Part shown: piece after piece, positions 50,813 through 59,939 of the stretch
Numbering within the stretch: the first letter of the stretch is position 1
Layout: each line of letters starts with the position of its first letter
NCBI GenBank assembly: GCA_002239045.1
Contig: MPNN01000006.1
Span: 186,001 to 250,000, forward strand
Direction of reading: 5' to 3'
DNA: 64,000 nt
Origin: SAR202 cluster bacterium bin127
Lineage (GTDB): Bacteria > Chloroflexota > Dehalococcoidia > Lucifugimonadales > Lucifugimonadaceae
Translations under genes and position numbers: made by a program
The notes under the pieces: generated by a model
Told to the model about the DNA's origin: nothing
What the model saw: the letters and a program-made list of their open reading frames with translations, nothing else
Databases searched by the model: none

Positions 50813-51832
50813 ATGCAAAATCAAGGTCACGGTAATGGAGCAGGCCGTCGAGTGATGATATTTATCGACGGCAGCAACCTCTACCACGTACTTAAACAGA
50901 ACACTGATAAACAAAACCTCGACTACAAGAAATTCGCAGAAAAGCTCTCCGGAGATCGAGAGCTAATCCGGACCTATTACTACAACATTCGTCAGGAATC
51001 GCCTGACAACCCAAGTTTGGCCGAATCGCAGGACCGGTTTTTGAACGCTCTTTACGAGACCGAATATCTGGAAGTGAAACTAGGGATTTGGAAGCAGCGG
51101 GGCAACACGATGGTGGAGAAGGGCGTCGATGTAATGATTGCCGCGGATCTCATCGCACACGCTTACGAAGACCATTACGACACGGCGATCCTGGTGAGCG
51201 GCGATGCTGATTTCTATCCTGCGCTGCAGGTGGTGAAGGATACCGGTAAACAGGTCGAGGTGGCGGCATTTGATTCGAATCTCTCCTCAGAGGCGGCGCG
51301 GTTTTCGGATGTATTGATCAAGTTCGAACGTAGCTACTTCGACGATCTTTGGATGTCTTCGAGCCAGAAGAACAGCAATATGCGGGCTGCGGAGAAGCGG
51401 AGGTCGGTGACCGATGAAGCGGCTTCACCGAATGGTGAGGATAAGGGTGCGTCACGAGGGCAGACGAACAATCGCCGACCCTTCACTGAACGTTACGCTG
51501 ATCGCCGCAACGCATACAGCGCAGCGTCTTCACGTAACAACGGATCATCGCGAAACGGTCACTCGTCTACACAATCGGCGAACCGGGTGCGACGAACTGA
51601 GACCCGCCGGAGTTTGTCTTCGGTTCTGGACAGCAACGCCAAACCGGCTAGTCGAACTGAGCGGCGTGGACTGGCGACCGCATCCCGGCAACGAGGCTCG
51701 CAGACAGACAAGCGGTCGAATTCGGCTTCATCGTCAACAGACGCGCCGAGCACAAATGGCAGAGCCTCGGGGCCACGTAGCAATGATCGACGTAAGTCGT
51801 GGATTTCGCGGATGCTGAATTCCCGATCGTAG
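50813..51832 (+). CDS. NYN-domain (LabA-like) protein with disordered C-terminal tail
   Basis: Residues about 14-180 form a PIN-like NYN nuclease domain. The acidic active-site positions appear in MIFIDGSNLYHVL, KGVDVMIAADLIAHAY and ILVSGDADFYPALQV. The remaining 150 residues are low-complexity, rich in Ser, Arg and Asn, and probably disordered, as in RNA-binding tails. NYN proteins cleave or bind RNA. A 200-base structured leader lies immediately upstream, so autoregulation of its own transcript is a possibility. Confidence 0.8.
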   Translation: MQNQGHGNGAGRRVMIFIDGSNLYHVLKQNTDKQNLDYKKFAEKLSGDRELIRTYYYNIRQESPDNPSLAESQDRFLNALYETEYLEVKLGIWKQRGNTMVEKGVDVMIAADLIAHAYEDHYDTAILVSGDADFYPALQVVKDTGKQVEVAAFDSNLSSEAARFSDVLIKFERSYFDDLWMSSSQKNSNMRAAEKRRSVTDEAASPNGEDKGASRGQTNNRRPFTERYADRRNAYSAASSRNNGSSRNGHSSTQSANRVRRTETRRSLSSVLDSNAKPASRTERRGLATASRQRGSQTDKRSNSASSSTDAPSTNGRASGPRSNDRRKSWISRMLNSRS

Positions 51833-51840
51833 CCGGGTTT

Positions 51841-52845
51841 CTACCAATCGGCATCCACGATGTTGCTATCGTCTTCGTAGATGCGTTCTTGAGAGCCAGA
51901 CTTGAAGTCCATGGCGAAGAGATGATTCTTGCCGTCGACTTCCGAGCGGAACAGGATCTGCTTCCCGTTTAGAGACCAAATCGGGTTGGAATCGGGGACG
52001 CGGTTTTGGGTGAGGCGTCGAGTCTTTTTGTCGTCGGTATCGATGGAGTAAATCTCGGCATTGCCGTCGCGTTCTGAGAGAAATACGATGTCGCGCCCGT
52101 TCGGTGCCCACTCGAATTCGGTTTCGTTGCCGTCGTCATCGGTCAATGCAGAGGCAGAGCTCGGACCGTCTCCGGTGTCGACGACCAATGTATAGATATC
52201 GGTTGTTTCGTCGGATTGTGTCCGTGCGAAAGCGACCCGTTGGCCGTCTAAGGAAAACCTCGGACGGGCGTCTGGGTAGTCGGTGAGTTGGACCTCGTTG
52301 ACGCCATTTACCGAACGCATGTAGATACCATCACCGCCGTCGACTTTGATTCTCATGACGACCCACTCGTTGTCACCCGACCAATTGCCGAGTTCGACGT
52401 TTCCGGCTGGTTCGCTGACGAGCAAGGTGGTTTTATCTGCATCGAAATCGTGAACGAAGACTTCAGTGTTGTCAGCAGAATCGGTTTGGTACGCGATCTT
52501 GCGCGAGTCGGGGGACCAGAAATACTTGGATACGCTGTTCGGCGCGTCGGGCACACGAGTATCATCCTCGGTGGATCGGTCCCAAATCTTCAACTGTCCG
52601 GTGCCGTTCGACACGTCGGCTAAGAAAGCGATGCTTCGTTGGTTTGGAGACCATACCGGGTTCTCGACTGCCTCATTGACAATTTTCGAAGTTTCGCCGT
52701 TGGTTTCGAGCAGAAAAAGCTGGTTGTCTTCCTCTTCCAATACGAAGGCAATTTCGTAGCTTAGACCGTCGCCTCCGCAGGCGTAGGTAGCGATGAGGGT
52801 AGCAGTCGCGATGGCGGTGAGGACCGTTGCTTTGGCGAAATTCAT
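51841..52845 (-). CDS. PD40/TolB-like beta-propeller lipoprotein
   Basis: From the ATG at 52845 the product is 334 residues with a lipoprotein signal peptide (TATLIATYAC, lipidated Cys23). TolB/WD40-like repeats follow, such as NPVWSPNQRSIAFLAD, YFWSPDSRKIAYQTD, PRFSLDGQRVAFARTQ, EFEWAPNGRDIVFLSERDG and NPIWSLNGKQILFRSE. It is predicted to be an extracytoplasmic propeller that scaffolds other proteins or senses ligands. The frame is open further upstream to 52965 but without a signal. It is convergent with the NYN gene. Confidence 0.82.
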   Translation of the reverse strand: MNFAKATVLTAIATATLIATYACGGDGLSYEIAFVLEEEDNQLFLLETNGETSKIVNEAVENPVWSPNQRSIAFLADVSNGTGQLKIWDRSTEDDTRVPDAPNSVSKYFWSPDSRKIAYQTDSADNTEVFVHDFDADKTTLLVSEPAGNVELGNWSGDNEWVVMRIKVDGGDGIYMRSVNGVNEVQLTDYPDARPRFSLDGQRVAFARTQSDETTDIYTLVVDTGDGPSSASALTDDDGNETEFEWAPNGRDIVFLSERDGNAEIYSIDTDDKKTRRLTQNRVPDSNPIWSLNGKQILFRSEVDGKNHLFAMDFKSGSQERIYEDDSNIVDADW

Positions 52846-53012
52846 ATTGAGTTCGGATGACGTTGTTGATGCGACGGAACCAGACGTGTGAGAACAGAAA
52901 ACTGTGGGTCCCTTTACGCGATTTTCGGCAATTTCGTTTGATTGTTTCAAGTGATGCAGATGCATCTAAAATCGCAATACGTGCTGATTACCTGCCAGAC
53001 TGGGAGATATCG

Positions 53013-54185
53013 ATGAAATTCGCGTTCTTTATGATGCCGTTGCATACGCCCAATGAGAATCCATCTCTGGCGTTCGAACGCGACATCGACATGATTAACT
53101 ATGCCGAGAAGCTGGGATTCGACGAGTATTTCATCGGTGAGCATCATTCTGCGGCCTGGGAAAACATGCCGACCCCTGAATTGGTGCTAGCCAAGGCATC
53201 GGCAACTGCGACGCGGATCAGGCTGGGCACGGGCGTAGTGTCGCTCCCGTTTCATCACCCGTTCCATGTCGCCGAGCGCTTCGCGTTCCTAGACCATCTA
53301 ACCCGAGGTAGAACGGTACTCGGCGTCGGGCCTAGCGGTTTGCCCACAGATCCCCAGCGGTTCAAGATTCCTCCGAAGGACTTGAATGCGATGATGCGGG
53401 AGTCTACCGACATCATTGTGAAGCTGCTGGAGTCGCCGGATCCGATTTCGTATGACGGGAAGTACTGGACGATTGACAAGATGGCGCTCCAGTTGCGTTC
53501 GTATCAGCAGCCGAGGCTCAAATTAGCGACGCCGTCGGCCGGTAGCAAACGCTCACTGGACTTCGTGGCGCAGTACGAGATGATGATGTTTTCGATTGCG
53601 GGGAGTGGTCCACCAGATTCTGTGCCATTGGCGCGGCAGTGGGACGAAGTGGTTGACGCGTCAGCGAAGTACGGTACGTCGCCGAACAAAGACGACTGGC
53701 GCGTCGTGACCTACATTCACTTGGCAGACACCCGCGAAGAAGCGTTCGAGCAAGCCCGACACGGCGCGGTGCGTGACGTGCACAACTACTTCTACACGAT
53801 CAACACGCCCCGAAGTTGGTTGATCCGTCCGGACCAGAACCCGGCCGACCTGACGTTTGAGGAGATTGTAGGGAAGAGGCGCTGGATCATCGGAACGCCT
53901 GACGATGCGATCGAGCAGATCGAAGAGATCGTCGAAGAGACCGGCGGTATCGGCGGCTTAATGCTGACGACTCACGAATGGATGCCCATGCGGCACGTTA
54001 TGTACTCACAAGAGTTGTTTGCCCGGTACGTGATGCCGCGATTCAGGGGGCATACTGCAGATTTGGAGCGGGAATGGGAGCGTACTAAGCAGGACCGATC
54101 TCAGGGTCGGATACCGAATATTACTGGACCGAACGACGGAACGCTGGACGACGGGAAGAAGAGCAATACGTTCGTGAAGGTTTAG
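53013..54185 (+). CDS. LLM-class flavin-dependent monooxygenase (luciferase-like)
   Basis: This 390-residue TIM-barrel flavoenzyme begins at the ATG at 53013, which has GGGAGA upstream; a longer open frame from 52857 has no support. Family features are MKFAFFMMPLHTP, DEYFIGEHHSAAWENMPTPE, RIRLGTGVVSLPFHHP and RTVLGVGPSGLPTDPQRF. It should use reduced FMN or F420 to oxygenate an organic substrate. Families of these enzymes are expanded in SAR202 Chloroflexota, where they are thought to attack recalcitrant organic matter. Specific substrate unknown. Confidence 0.88.
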   Translation: MKFAFFMMPLHTPNENPSLAFERDIDMINYAEKLGFDEYFIGEHHSAAWENMPTPELVLAKASATATRIRLGTGVVSLPFHHPFHVAERFAFLDHLTRGRTVLGVGPSGLPTDPQRFKIPPKDLNAMMRESTDIIVKLLESPDPISYDGKYWTIDKMALQLRSYQQPRLKLATPSAGSKRSLDFVAQYEMMMFSIAGSGPPDSVPLARQWDEVVDASAKYGTSPNKDDWRVVTYIHLADTREEAFEQARHGAVRDVHNYFYTINTPRSWLIRPDQNPADLTFEEIVGKRRWIIGTPDDAIEQIEEIVEETGGIGGLMLTTHEWMPMRHVMYSQELFARYVMPRFRGHTADLEREWERTKQDRSQGRIPNITGPNDGTLDDGKKSNTFVKV

Positions 54186-54215
54186 GTTTCAGGGTTGGGA
54201 CGGCGTTTTTCGCGC

Positions 54216-54479
54216 TTAATCCCTAAGCGACCAATAGTAGGTATATCGCTCCATGAATCCGTTCTCGTCAAACGGTACGGCTTTTTCCCGAGCCTCTTCA
54301 AGGGCCGCGACTTTGACAGGACGAAAGTTACTCATCCGCAACATAACACCATCGGCGTAGATGGAGAATTCAAGATCTTCTCCAGCCTGCGCGCCCAAGG
54401 CTTCGAGTACCTCTGCTGGGACGACTACTTGACCATCTGTCGGAACTTTGACGTTCAATTTCTGAATATTCACAGTCAT
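54216..54479 (-). CDS. AbrB/MazE-type DNA-binding protein, orphan
   Basis: This 87-residue protein has a SpoVT-AbrB swapped-hairpin domain, seen in KVPTDGQVVVPAEVLEALG and the following DLEFSIYADGVMLRM. The C-terminal tail (EEAREKAVPFDENGFMERY) may bind a partner. The ATG at 54479 is preferred because upstream sequence contains a palindrome likely to be its operator. Such proteins act as antitoxins or global regulators. No toxin gene lies adjacent, so it is classed as an orphan. Confidence 0.75.
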   Translation of the reverse strand: MTVNIQKLNVKVPTDGQVVVPAEVLEALGAQAGEDLEFSIYADGVMLRMSNFRPVKVAALEEAREKAVPFDENGFMERYTYYWSLRD

Positions 54480-54507
54480 GTATTCAACGTTAAATTGGAA
54501 TAGGCGA

Positions 54508-54530
54508 TTCCGAATCACAAAGATTCGGAA
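54508..54530. promoter_or_regulatory. 9-bp inverted repeat upstream of the AbrB-type gene
   Basis: TTCCGAATC-ACAAA-GATTCGGAA is a perfect 9-bp inverted repeat with a 5-base loop, 29 bases upstream of the start. It is a candidate autoregulatory operator. Confidence 0.55.
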
Positions 54531-54624
54531 GACGCATGTCCTGGTTGCATCACTGTCGTGCGATCATGGATCGGTATGTACAAAACTTATTCGAACGACT
54601 TGACCTGAGACAAGGGCCCAAAAC

Positions 54625-55986
54625 ATGACAACACTCGAACAACTCCTCGAAGAGGTCGATGCCTCCGCCGCGGAAATCGTCGAGCTCGAACGGCAGATGA
54701 TTCAGATACCGACGGTAAACACGGGTCAGATGCCAACGGGCGACGAAACACCACTCGCCGAATTCATTCGCGAATGGTTCCATGACGAAGGCATCACCGA
54801 TACCCAGATACTAGCCCGTGACCCCGAACGCGGAAACATCATCGCCGTCTATCCCGGCGACGAACCCCGTTGCCGCCTGATGTTCATGTCCCATACCGAT
54901 GTCGTACCCGTCGAAGACTACTCAAAGTGGTCTTGGGAACCGTTCGGCGCGGAGGTTTCCGGCGGCAGGATCTACGGTCGGGGCGCATCGGACTGCAAAG
55001 CGTTGTTGACCGCCCAAGTGATGGCGATGGCGATCCTTAAACGCAACAACGTGCAACTCAAGCACGGCCTCCGTTTGGTCAGTGGCGCCGATGAGGAGCA
55101 TGGTGGTCGATGGGGCTTCGGCTGGTTGGCTGACAACCATCCCGAGTCTCTGGAGTGCGACTTCGCGGTCAACGAAGGAGGCGGAACTCCAGTCGAGCAG
55201 GGCGGAGCGCTGTCCTACCTTCTAGGCACCGGCGAAAAAGGCCGGCTCGAGATCAAGATCACCCTCCTCGGAGAAAGCGCCCACGCCTCCGTGCCTTGGC
55301 AAGGCATCAACGCCTCCGAAAGACTTTGGCGAGTGCTCCAACGGATCGAAAATTACGAGCCCGAAGTCGACACTTCATTACCGATATTCGACTATCTCAA
55401 CCTTTTCGGCATCGAGGAGCGCCCGACACCCGACAACATCGAACGAATCCTAGGCGACCTCGAAGACAACTCCCCAAGATTGAGTTCCATGCTCCGGGCG
55501 CTGTCAAGAATGGTGTGGACTCCCACCATGATCAGCGGCGGCATTAAGTCCAACAGCGTTCCCGAAAACATCACCGTAACCTGTGACGTTCGAACGCTAC
55601 CCTTCCAGACCGAAGAATACGTTCACAGCGAGATCGAAAAGACCATCGGCGACGTCGAAGGCGTTTCGTTCGAGATCGACTATATGTCGGTGCCGAACTC
55701 ATCCCCGTTCGAAACCGACTTGGCCGAAGCCATCAAACGAGCCCAAGCCTTGGCGGTATCGAGAGATGACATCCAGTGGATACCAGCCGTCAGCAACGGC
55801 TTCACCGATTCAAGGTTTACGCGCAACCTCGGCATCATTACATACGGTTTCGCCGGAACGCATCCCGACGACGATCCGATGCTGTCACGGGCGCATGGAA
55901 CCGATGAGTCGGTGGGTATCGAGTCGTTGATCAGTGGTACGAAGTGCATGATTGCGCTGGCGTGGGATCTTTGTGAGGCGCAGTAG
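54625..55986 (+). CDS. M20-family metallopeptidase/deacylase
   Basis: This 453-residue two-zinc hydrolase of the ArgE/DapE/carboxypeptidase type has all five ligands in recognisable motifs: MSHTDVVPVE, RGASDCKALL, VSGADEEHGG with the catalytic Glu, ECDFAVNEGGG and a late SRAHGTDESVG. An internal dimerisation domain lies between about 190 and 310. It is likely cytoplasmic. The substrate could be a peptide or an N-acyl amino acid. The next gene starts four bases after it. Confidence 0.88.
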   Translation: MTTLEQLLEEVDASAAEIVELERQMIQIPTVNTGQMPTGDETPLAEFIREWFHDEGITDTQILARDPERGNIIAVYPGDEPRCRLMFMSHTDVVPVEDYSKWSWEPFGAEVSGGRIYGRGASDCKALLTAQVMAMAILKRNNVQLKHGLRLVSGADEEHGGRWGFGWLADNHPESLECDFAVNEGGGTPVEQGGALSYLLGTGEKGRLEIKITLLGESAHASVPWQGINASERLWRVLQRIENYEPEVDTSLPIFDYLNLFGIEERPTPDNIERILGDLEDNSPRLSSMLRALSRMVWTPTMISGGIKSNSVPENITVTCDVRTLPFQTEEYVHSEIEKTIGDVEGVSFEIDYMSVPNSSPFETDLAEAIKRAQALAVSRDDIQWIPAVSNGFTDSRFTRNLGIITYGFAGTHPDDDPMLSRAHGTDESVGIESLISGTKCMIALAWDLCEAQ

Positions 55987-55990
55987 GTCG

Positions 55991-56740
55991 ATGAAGTTGG
56001 GCATGGTTGCGGTTGCTGACGAGTTGGCGATCGAGATGAAGGCCGCGGGATCGGAAGATCGCGCGGTGAATGAAAAACGTTATTTGAAGTCCGAGATCCA
56101 GCATTACGGCGTTAACGTGCCGACGATAAGGAAGTCGGCACGCCGCTTCGCCCGCGAGCGTAGGTCCTTGACCAAAACCGACTTGATCGGTTTAACAACC
56201 GAATTGTGGGACCGTGATGTTTATGAGCTGCGGAAGTTGGCAGTAAACATTCTTGCGGCGCGGATTGAGATTTTCTGCGTGAACGATGTCGGGTTCGTCG
56301 AAGGGTTGCTGCGTCGGTCACATACTTGGGCGCTGATTGACGATCTGGCGATTAATGTTGTTGCACCGATGATCTTGTGTGCATCAGAAGCTGAACGCGT
56401 TCGCGCTAGGTGGTCGGAGGATGACGATTTTTGGGTGCGCCGAACGGCGATGCTCGCGCTGTTGCCAGGATTGCGACGAGGTGTTGAAGGTTGGGAGGAG
56501 TTCGCCAGGTACGCCGATGCGATGTTCGATGAAGAGGAGTTTTTCATCAGAAAAGCGATCGGTTGGGTGTTGCGAGAGGTGTCGAAGCATTCGCCGGATT
56601 TGGTGTTTGAATGGATGAAACCGCGAGCGGCGATGGCCTCGTCGGTCACGTTTCGCGAGGCAGTGAAATACCTTTCTGAAGATCAGCGTTCGCGGCTTAC
56701 TGAACTCAGGAAGGCGTCGGCGCGGAGGACACGAAGTTGA
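55991..56740 (+). CDS. DNA alkylation repair protein, AlkD-like HEAT-repeat glycosylase
   Basis: From the ATG at 55991 the product is 249 residues of helical HEAT repeats. It opens with VNEKRYLKSEIQHYGVNVP, the substrate-recognition N-terminus, and includes TWALIDDLAINVVAP, which holds the catalytic Asp of AlkD. A further conserved VRRTAMLALLPG follows. The enzyme excises 3- and 7-alkylated purines. It follows the M20 peptidase by four bases, and its stop overlaps the sulfatase TTG as TTGA. Confidence 0.84.
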   Translation: MKLGMVAVADELAIEMKAAGSEDRAVNEKRYLKSEIQHYGVNVPTIRKSARRFARERRSLTKTDLIGLTTELWDRDVYELRKLAVNILAARIEIFCVNDVGFVEGLLRRSHTWALIDDLAINVVAPMILCASEAERVRARWSEDDDFWVRRTAMLALLPGLRRGVEGWEEFARYADAMFDEEEFFIRKAIGWVLREVSKHSPDLVFEWMKPRAAMASSVTFREAVKYLSEDQRSRLTELRKASARRTRS

Positions 56741-58467
56741 AACGTCCAAACGTTCTTTTCATCATGGCTGACCAGTTGAAATGGTCGGCGTTGCGGATGT
56801 ACTCCGAGATCGGTATCCCGACGCCGTCGTTGGAGCGGTTGGCAGCGCGTGGCGTTATGTACCGGAACGCGGTGACGCCGTATCCGTTGTGCGTACCGGC
56901 TCGGACGTCGGTCGTGACTGGGCGATATCCGCACTCGACCGGATGTCGGCGGAACGAGACCTTGATGCCGGACAACGAGACTCATGCCTTCCAGATCTGG
57001 CGCGATGCGGGCTACACGAACGGGCTGATCGGGAAGAACCACTGCTTTGTCGATCTAGATGTTTTCGATGTTTACTGCGATATGTCGCATGGGGGTTTGC
57101 CGAAGGGTGATTATCTGGGATCGGAACCGAATACAAAGGGCATGGAGTGGGTACGACCGGTTGAATCGATCAACAAGGCGCACGAGGGACGAACGCAACT
57201 CAACGAAAATCCCCAAAGTCCCACGATCGCGTACGCCGTAACCGACTACCCGCTCGAGGACTACGGTTCAAACGTAATCACAGCCCAAACCGAAGCGTTT
57301 CTAGACAGGATTGCCAAAGGCGACAGATTCGGCCGCGACCAATCCGAAGGCGACGATGATTTGCCATTCGCGCTCTGGGTTTCCTATCCGGATCCCCATG
57401 AGCCTCGCGAAGCACCGCGCCAATACGTGGACATGTTCCCGCCGGACGAAATCGCTCTACCTCCGACCAGACGAGGAGAGTTCGATAAGGATGGCGGTGT
57501 TGAACATCTCGACGATGGTCCGTATCCACCGAGCGGCGAAGTCAGTCCAGCGCCAGAGGTAAATCGGGTGCTGTACGCGATGTTGGGAATGAATGATGAC
57601 AGTGAGGAGGACATCCGAAATCTGGTTTCGGTGCACCATGCGATGACCCGAATGGTCGACGATGGTATCGGCCGGATTCTCGATAAATTGGAGGAGCTGG
57701 ACATGCTGGAAGACACGATCATCGTGTTTACGGCAGACCACGGCGACTTCATGGCTGAGCACAACATGTCGGTTAAGGGCGGCGTGTTTTACGACTGTTT
57801 GACGCGAATTCCGTTGATTGTGTCGTTTCCCAAAGGTGGGGTACCTAGCGGGGCGATTGACGAATCGATGGCTAATACCGTTGATATTTTGCCGACGCTG
57901 CTTGAGTTGCAGGGATTGGCGACATTTGAGGGAATTCATGACGGTTGGGTCGGTGCGAGTTCGGACGAGGATTCGCGAGATGTATCGACGACGCTCGGTG
58001 GTGGCGGAACGGTTCGAACTGAATTGCTGCGCCGAATCCAAGGTAAACCCCTTCCCACGGCAACCGGGGCGATGCCACGAATCGCGGCGTTTTCAGAGTA
58101 CGGCGCGGGTGGGCCACCAGTGACAATGTCGCATCTCGACGAATGCGAACAGCCGTGGGGTTATCGAACTCTCATTGCAACCTTGTGGGGCAGGGAGGCT
58201 CAGGGCCGGCGGAAGATGGTCCGGACTGTTGAGTGGAAATATGTGACGGATCCGATGGCACAAGGGGCGGGTAGTGGCGATGTCTCAGATCCTGAGGATG
58301 AGCTGTACGACTTGGTGAATGATCCTTGGGAGCTTTACAACGTGGCACACGATCCCCAACACATGGGAGTAGTTTCAGAGATGCGGCGGTTGTTGGCGGA
58401 CTGGATGATTTCGACGGAGGATCCTGAACCGGTGGCATTGCCGCAGACGATTGGGCGTTCGCGTTGA
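56737..58467 (+). CDS. Type I sulfatase, Cys-type
   Basis: This 576-residue arylsulfatase-family enzyme has metal residues in VLFIMADQLK and the active-site consensus CVPAR (Cys52 in YPLCVPARTSVVTG), where Cys is converted to formylglycine. A second metal box is VFTADHGDFMAEH. It starts at a TTG that overlaps the AlkD-like stop. No signal peptide is visible, so it may be cytoplasmic. The activating enzyme (FGE) is not encoded in the window. Likely substrates are sulfated sugars or organosulfates, fitting a marine lifestyle. Confidence 0.88.
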   Translation: MKRPNVLFIMADQLKWSALRMYSEIGIPTPSLERLAARGVMYRNAVTPYPLCVPARTSVVTGRYPHSTGCRRNETLMPDNETHAFQIWRDAGYTNGLIGKNHCFVDLDVFDVYCDMSHGGLPKGDYLGSEPNTKGMEWVRPVESINKAHEGRTQLNENPQSPTIAYAVTDYPLEDYGSNVITAQTEAFLDRIAKGDRFGRDQSEGDDDLPFALWVSYPDPHEPREAPRQYVDMFPPDEIALPPTRRGEFDKDGGVEHLDDGPYPPSGEVSPAPEVNRVLYAMLGMNDDSEEDIRNLVSVHHAMTRMVDDGIGRILDKLEELDMLEDTIIVFTADHGDFMAEHNMSVKGGVFYDCLTRIPLIVSFPKGGVPSGAIDESMANTVDILPTLLELQGLATFEGIHDGWVGASSDEDSRDVSTTLGGGGTVRTELLRRIQGKPLPTATGAMPRIAAFSEYGAGGPPVTMSHLDECEQPWGYRTLIATLWGREAQGRRKMVRTVEWKYVTDPMAQGAGSGDVSDPEDELYDLVNDPWELYNVAHDPQHMGVVSEMRRLLADWMISTEDPEPVALPQTIGRSR

Positions 58468-58480
58468 AGCGGCGCGGCGG

Positions 58481-59620
58481 TCAGAAGATGCCTTTGGGTT
58501 CCATGCCGAGATAGAACTGACCCGCAGTGTCATAGTGTGTTTGTCTGCCTTGTATTTGCTGGGTGATGGCATGGACGTCTTGGAAGTGGCGCTGGATAGG
58601 ATTTGCTGAGAAGATGGCGCTGGATCCACAAAGAGCATAAGCCGAATTTGCGATTTCGGCTGCGGTCCGTATGGCGTGTGTGGATGCGAGACGCACCTTT
58701 ATGCGGGTTGAAATCGGCAACTCGCGATGCTCGGTTGCTTCGTACCACATTGTTTGTGTGGCTTCGTCAAGGAATGCTCTCGAGGCGTTCCATTGTGCTT
58801 CAGCCTGGCCGATTGATCGATGCGTGGCTTGGTCTGCACTTAGGACGTGGTTCGCACCTTGTTGCATCTTACGGTTGGCGAGTTTGATAGCGAAGTCTAG
58901 CCCGGCGCGCGACGCAGCCAAGGCGACGTTAGCAAATCCGGAAGCGAAAAGCGGGGTAGTGTCGATCAGGTATAGAGGCCCGTTTTCGCGTGGCGGGTCG
59001 GTAGGACAGCATGACATCTGTGGATCAACCACGACATCGTTGGCAACGAAGCTGAAGCTGCCTGTGCCCTTTAAACCGCCGACGTACCATTGGTCGATTT
59101 CTTCGATGGCTTCCTTGGGCATCAGGAAATCGCGTGGTCTGCCCGATTCAGCATCTTCGGTAGCGACGACAGCACGAGCGGACACCCAGTTGGAGTGTGC
59201 GATCCCGCTGCAAAAGTCCCAACGTCCGGTGATGCGAAACCCGTCTGGTATTGCGGTCGCGCCGGATCCTGGAATGGGAGTGCCTGCGGCAACGACAGTC
59301 TCGGGATTCGACCACACTTTTATCGCACCTTCTTCAGGGAGTCGTGAGGCGTTGGTTGAGAATACATTGTTTTGGTTGATGCACCACGCCATGCTCGCAT
59401 CTGATTCGGCGAAAATCCGGACGATTTGTAAGAAATCGGGATGGGTAAGTTCGAAGCCACCGAGCGAACGCGGCAATAGCAAACGGAAAAAACCAGCGTC
59501 AATAATGGGTTGGATTACGTCTCCGGGAATCCGTCGTTTCCGCTCGATACGGTCAGCCGATGCTGCAACTACCGACGCCAGATAGCGTGCTTCGTCGATG
59601 AGTCTTCCTACGGTTGTCAC
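58481..59620 (-). CDS. Acyl-CoA-dehydrogenase-fold flavin monooxygenase (HpaB/DszC-like)
   Basis: This 379-residue protein of the acyl-CoA-dehydrogenase fold starts at GTG. The N-terminal half has RIPGDVIQPIIDAGFFRLLLP, FAESDASMAWCI and FRITGRWDFCSGIAHSNWV. These are typical of group D flavin monooxygenases such as DszC and hydroxylase oxygenase components rather than true acyl-CoA dehydrogenases, which have a catalytic Glu late in the chain. It needs a flavin reductase partner, none of which is nearby. Consistent with degradation of aromatic or sulfur compounds. Confidence 0.78.
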   Translation of the reverse strand: MTTVGRLIDEARYLASVVAASADRIERKRRIPGDVIQPIIDAGFFRLLLPRSLGGFELTHPDFLQIVRIFAESDASMAWCINQNNVFSTNASRLPEEGAIKVWSNPETVVAAGTPIPGSGATAIPDGFRITGRWDFCSGIAHSNWVSARAVVATEDAESGRPRDFLMPKEAIEEIDQWYVGGLKGTGSFSFVANDVVVDPQMSCCPTDPPRENGPLYLIDTTPLFASGFANVALAASRAGLDFAIKLANRKMQQGANHVLSADQATHRSIGQAEAQWNASRAFLDEATQTMWYEATEHRELPISTRIKVRLASTHAIRTAAEIANSAYALCGSSAIFSANPIQRHFQDVHAITQQIQGRQTHYDTAGQFYLGMEPKGIF

Positions 59621-59640
59621 GCGGTGATGCGGGCGTTAAA

Positions 59641-59922
59641 TCACGCCAACTCGTCGGGAATCACGACATCGGGCTCAAGTTCGAGCGGATAACCCGGAAA
59701 GAAGTCCCGCCATGGTTCAAACTGCTCGACGAACTGCATGCCGTGGTCCATGGAGGGCAGTTGCTTAATTGCTCGCCCTGGGTCGTAGCCCATGGTTTTC
59801 GCGATGGCTTCAATGCCGCCGCGGCGGGTGTGGCGTACTCCACCGACGTTGAAAAGATCGCCGTCGTCGTCTTCGACGATTAGGTCGTAACCGCGTTTTC
59901 GTTGTCGCCAATAGAGTCGCAT
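59641..59922 (-). CDS. Hypothetical protein, 93 residues
   Basis: I do not recognise a family. It starts MRLYWRQRKRGYDLIVEDDD and ends with acidic and proline-rich sequence (LEPDVVIPDELA). Predicted soluble. It lies 17 bases downstream of the coaBC stop and 20 bases upstream of the flavin monooxygenase on the same strand, so it is probably co-transcribed. Confidence 0.55.
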   Translation of the reverse strand: MRLYWRQRKRGYDLIVEDDDGDLFNVGGVRHTRRGGIEAIAKTMGYDPGRAIKQLPSMDHGMQFVEQFEPWRDFFPGYPLELEPDVVIPDELA

Positions 59923-59939
59923 GGGCAGGAGGAGATGTT

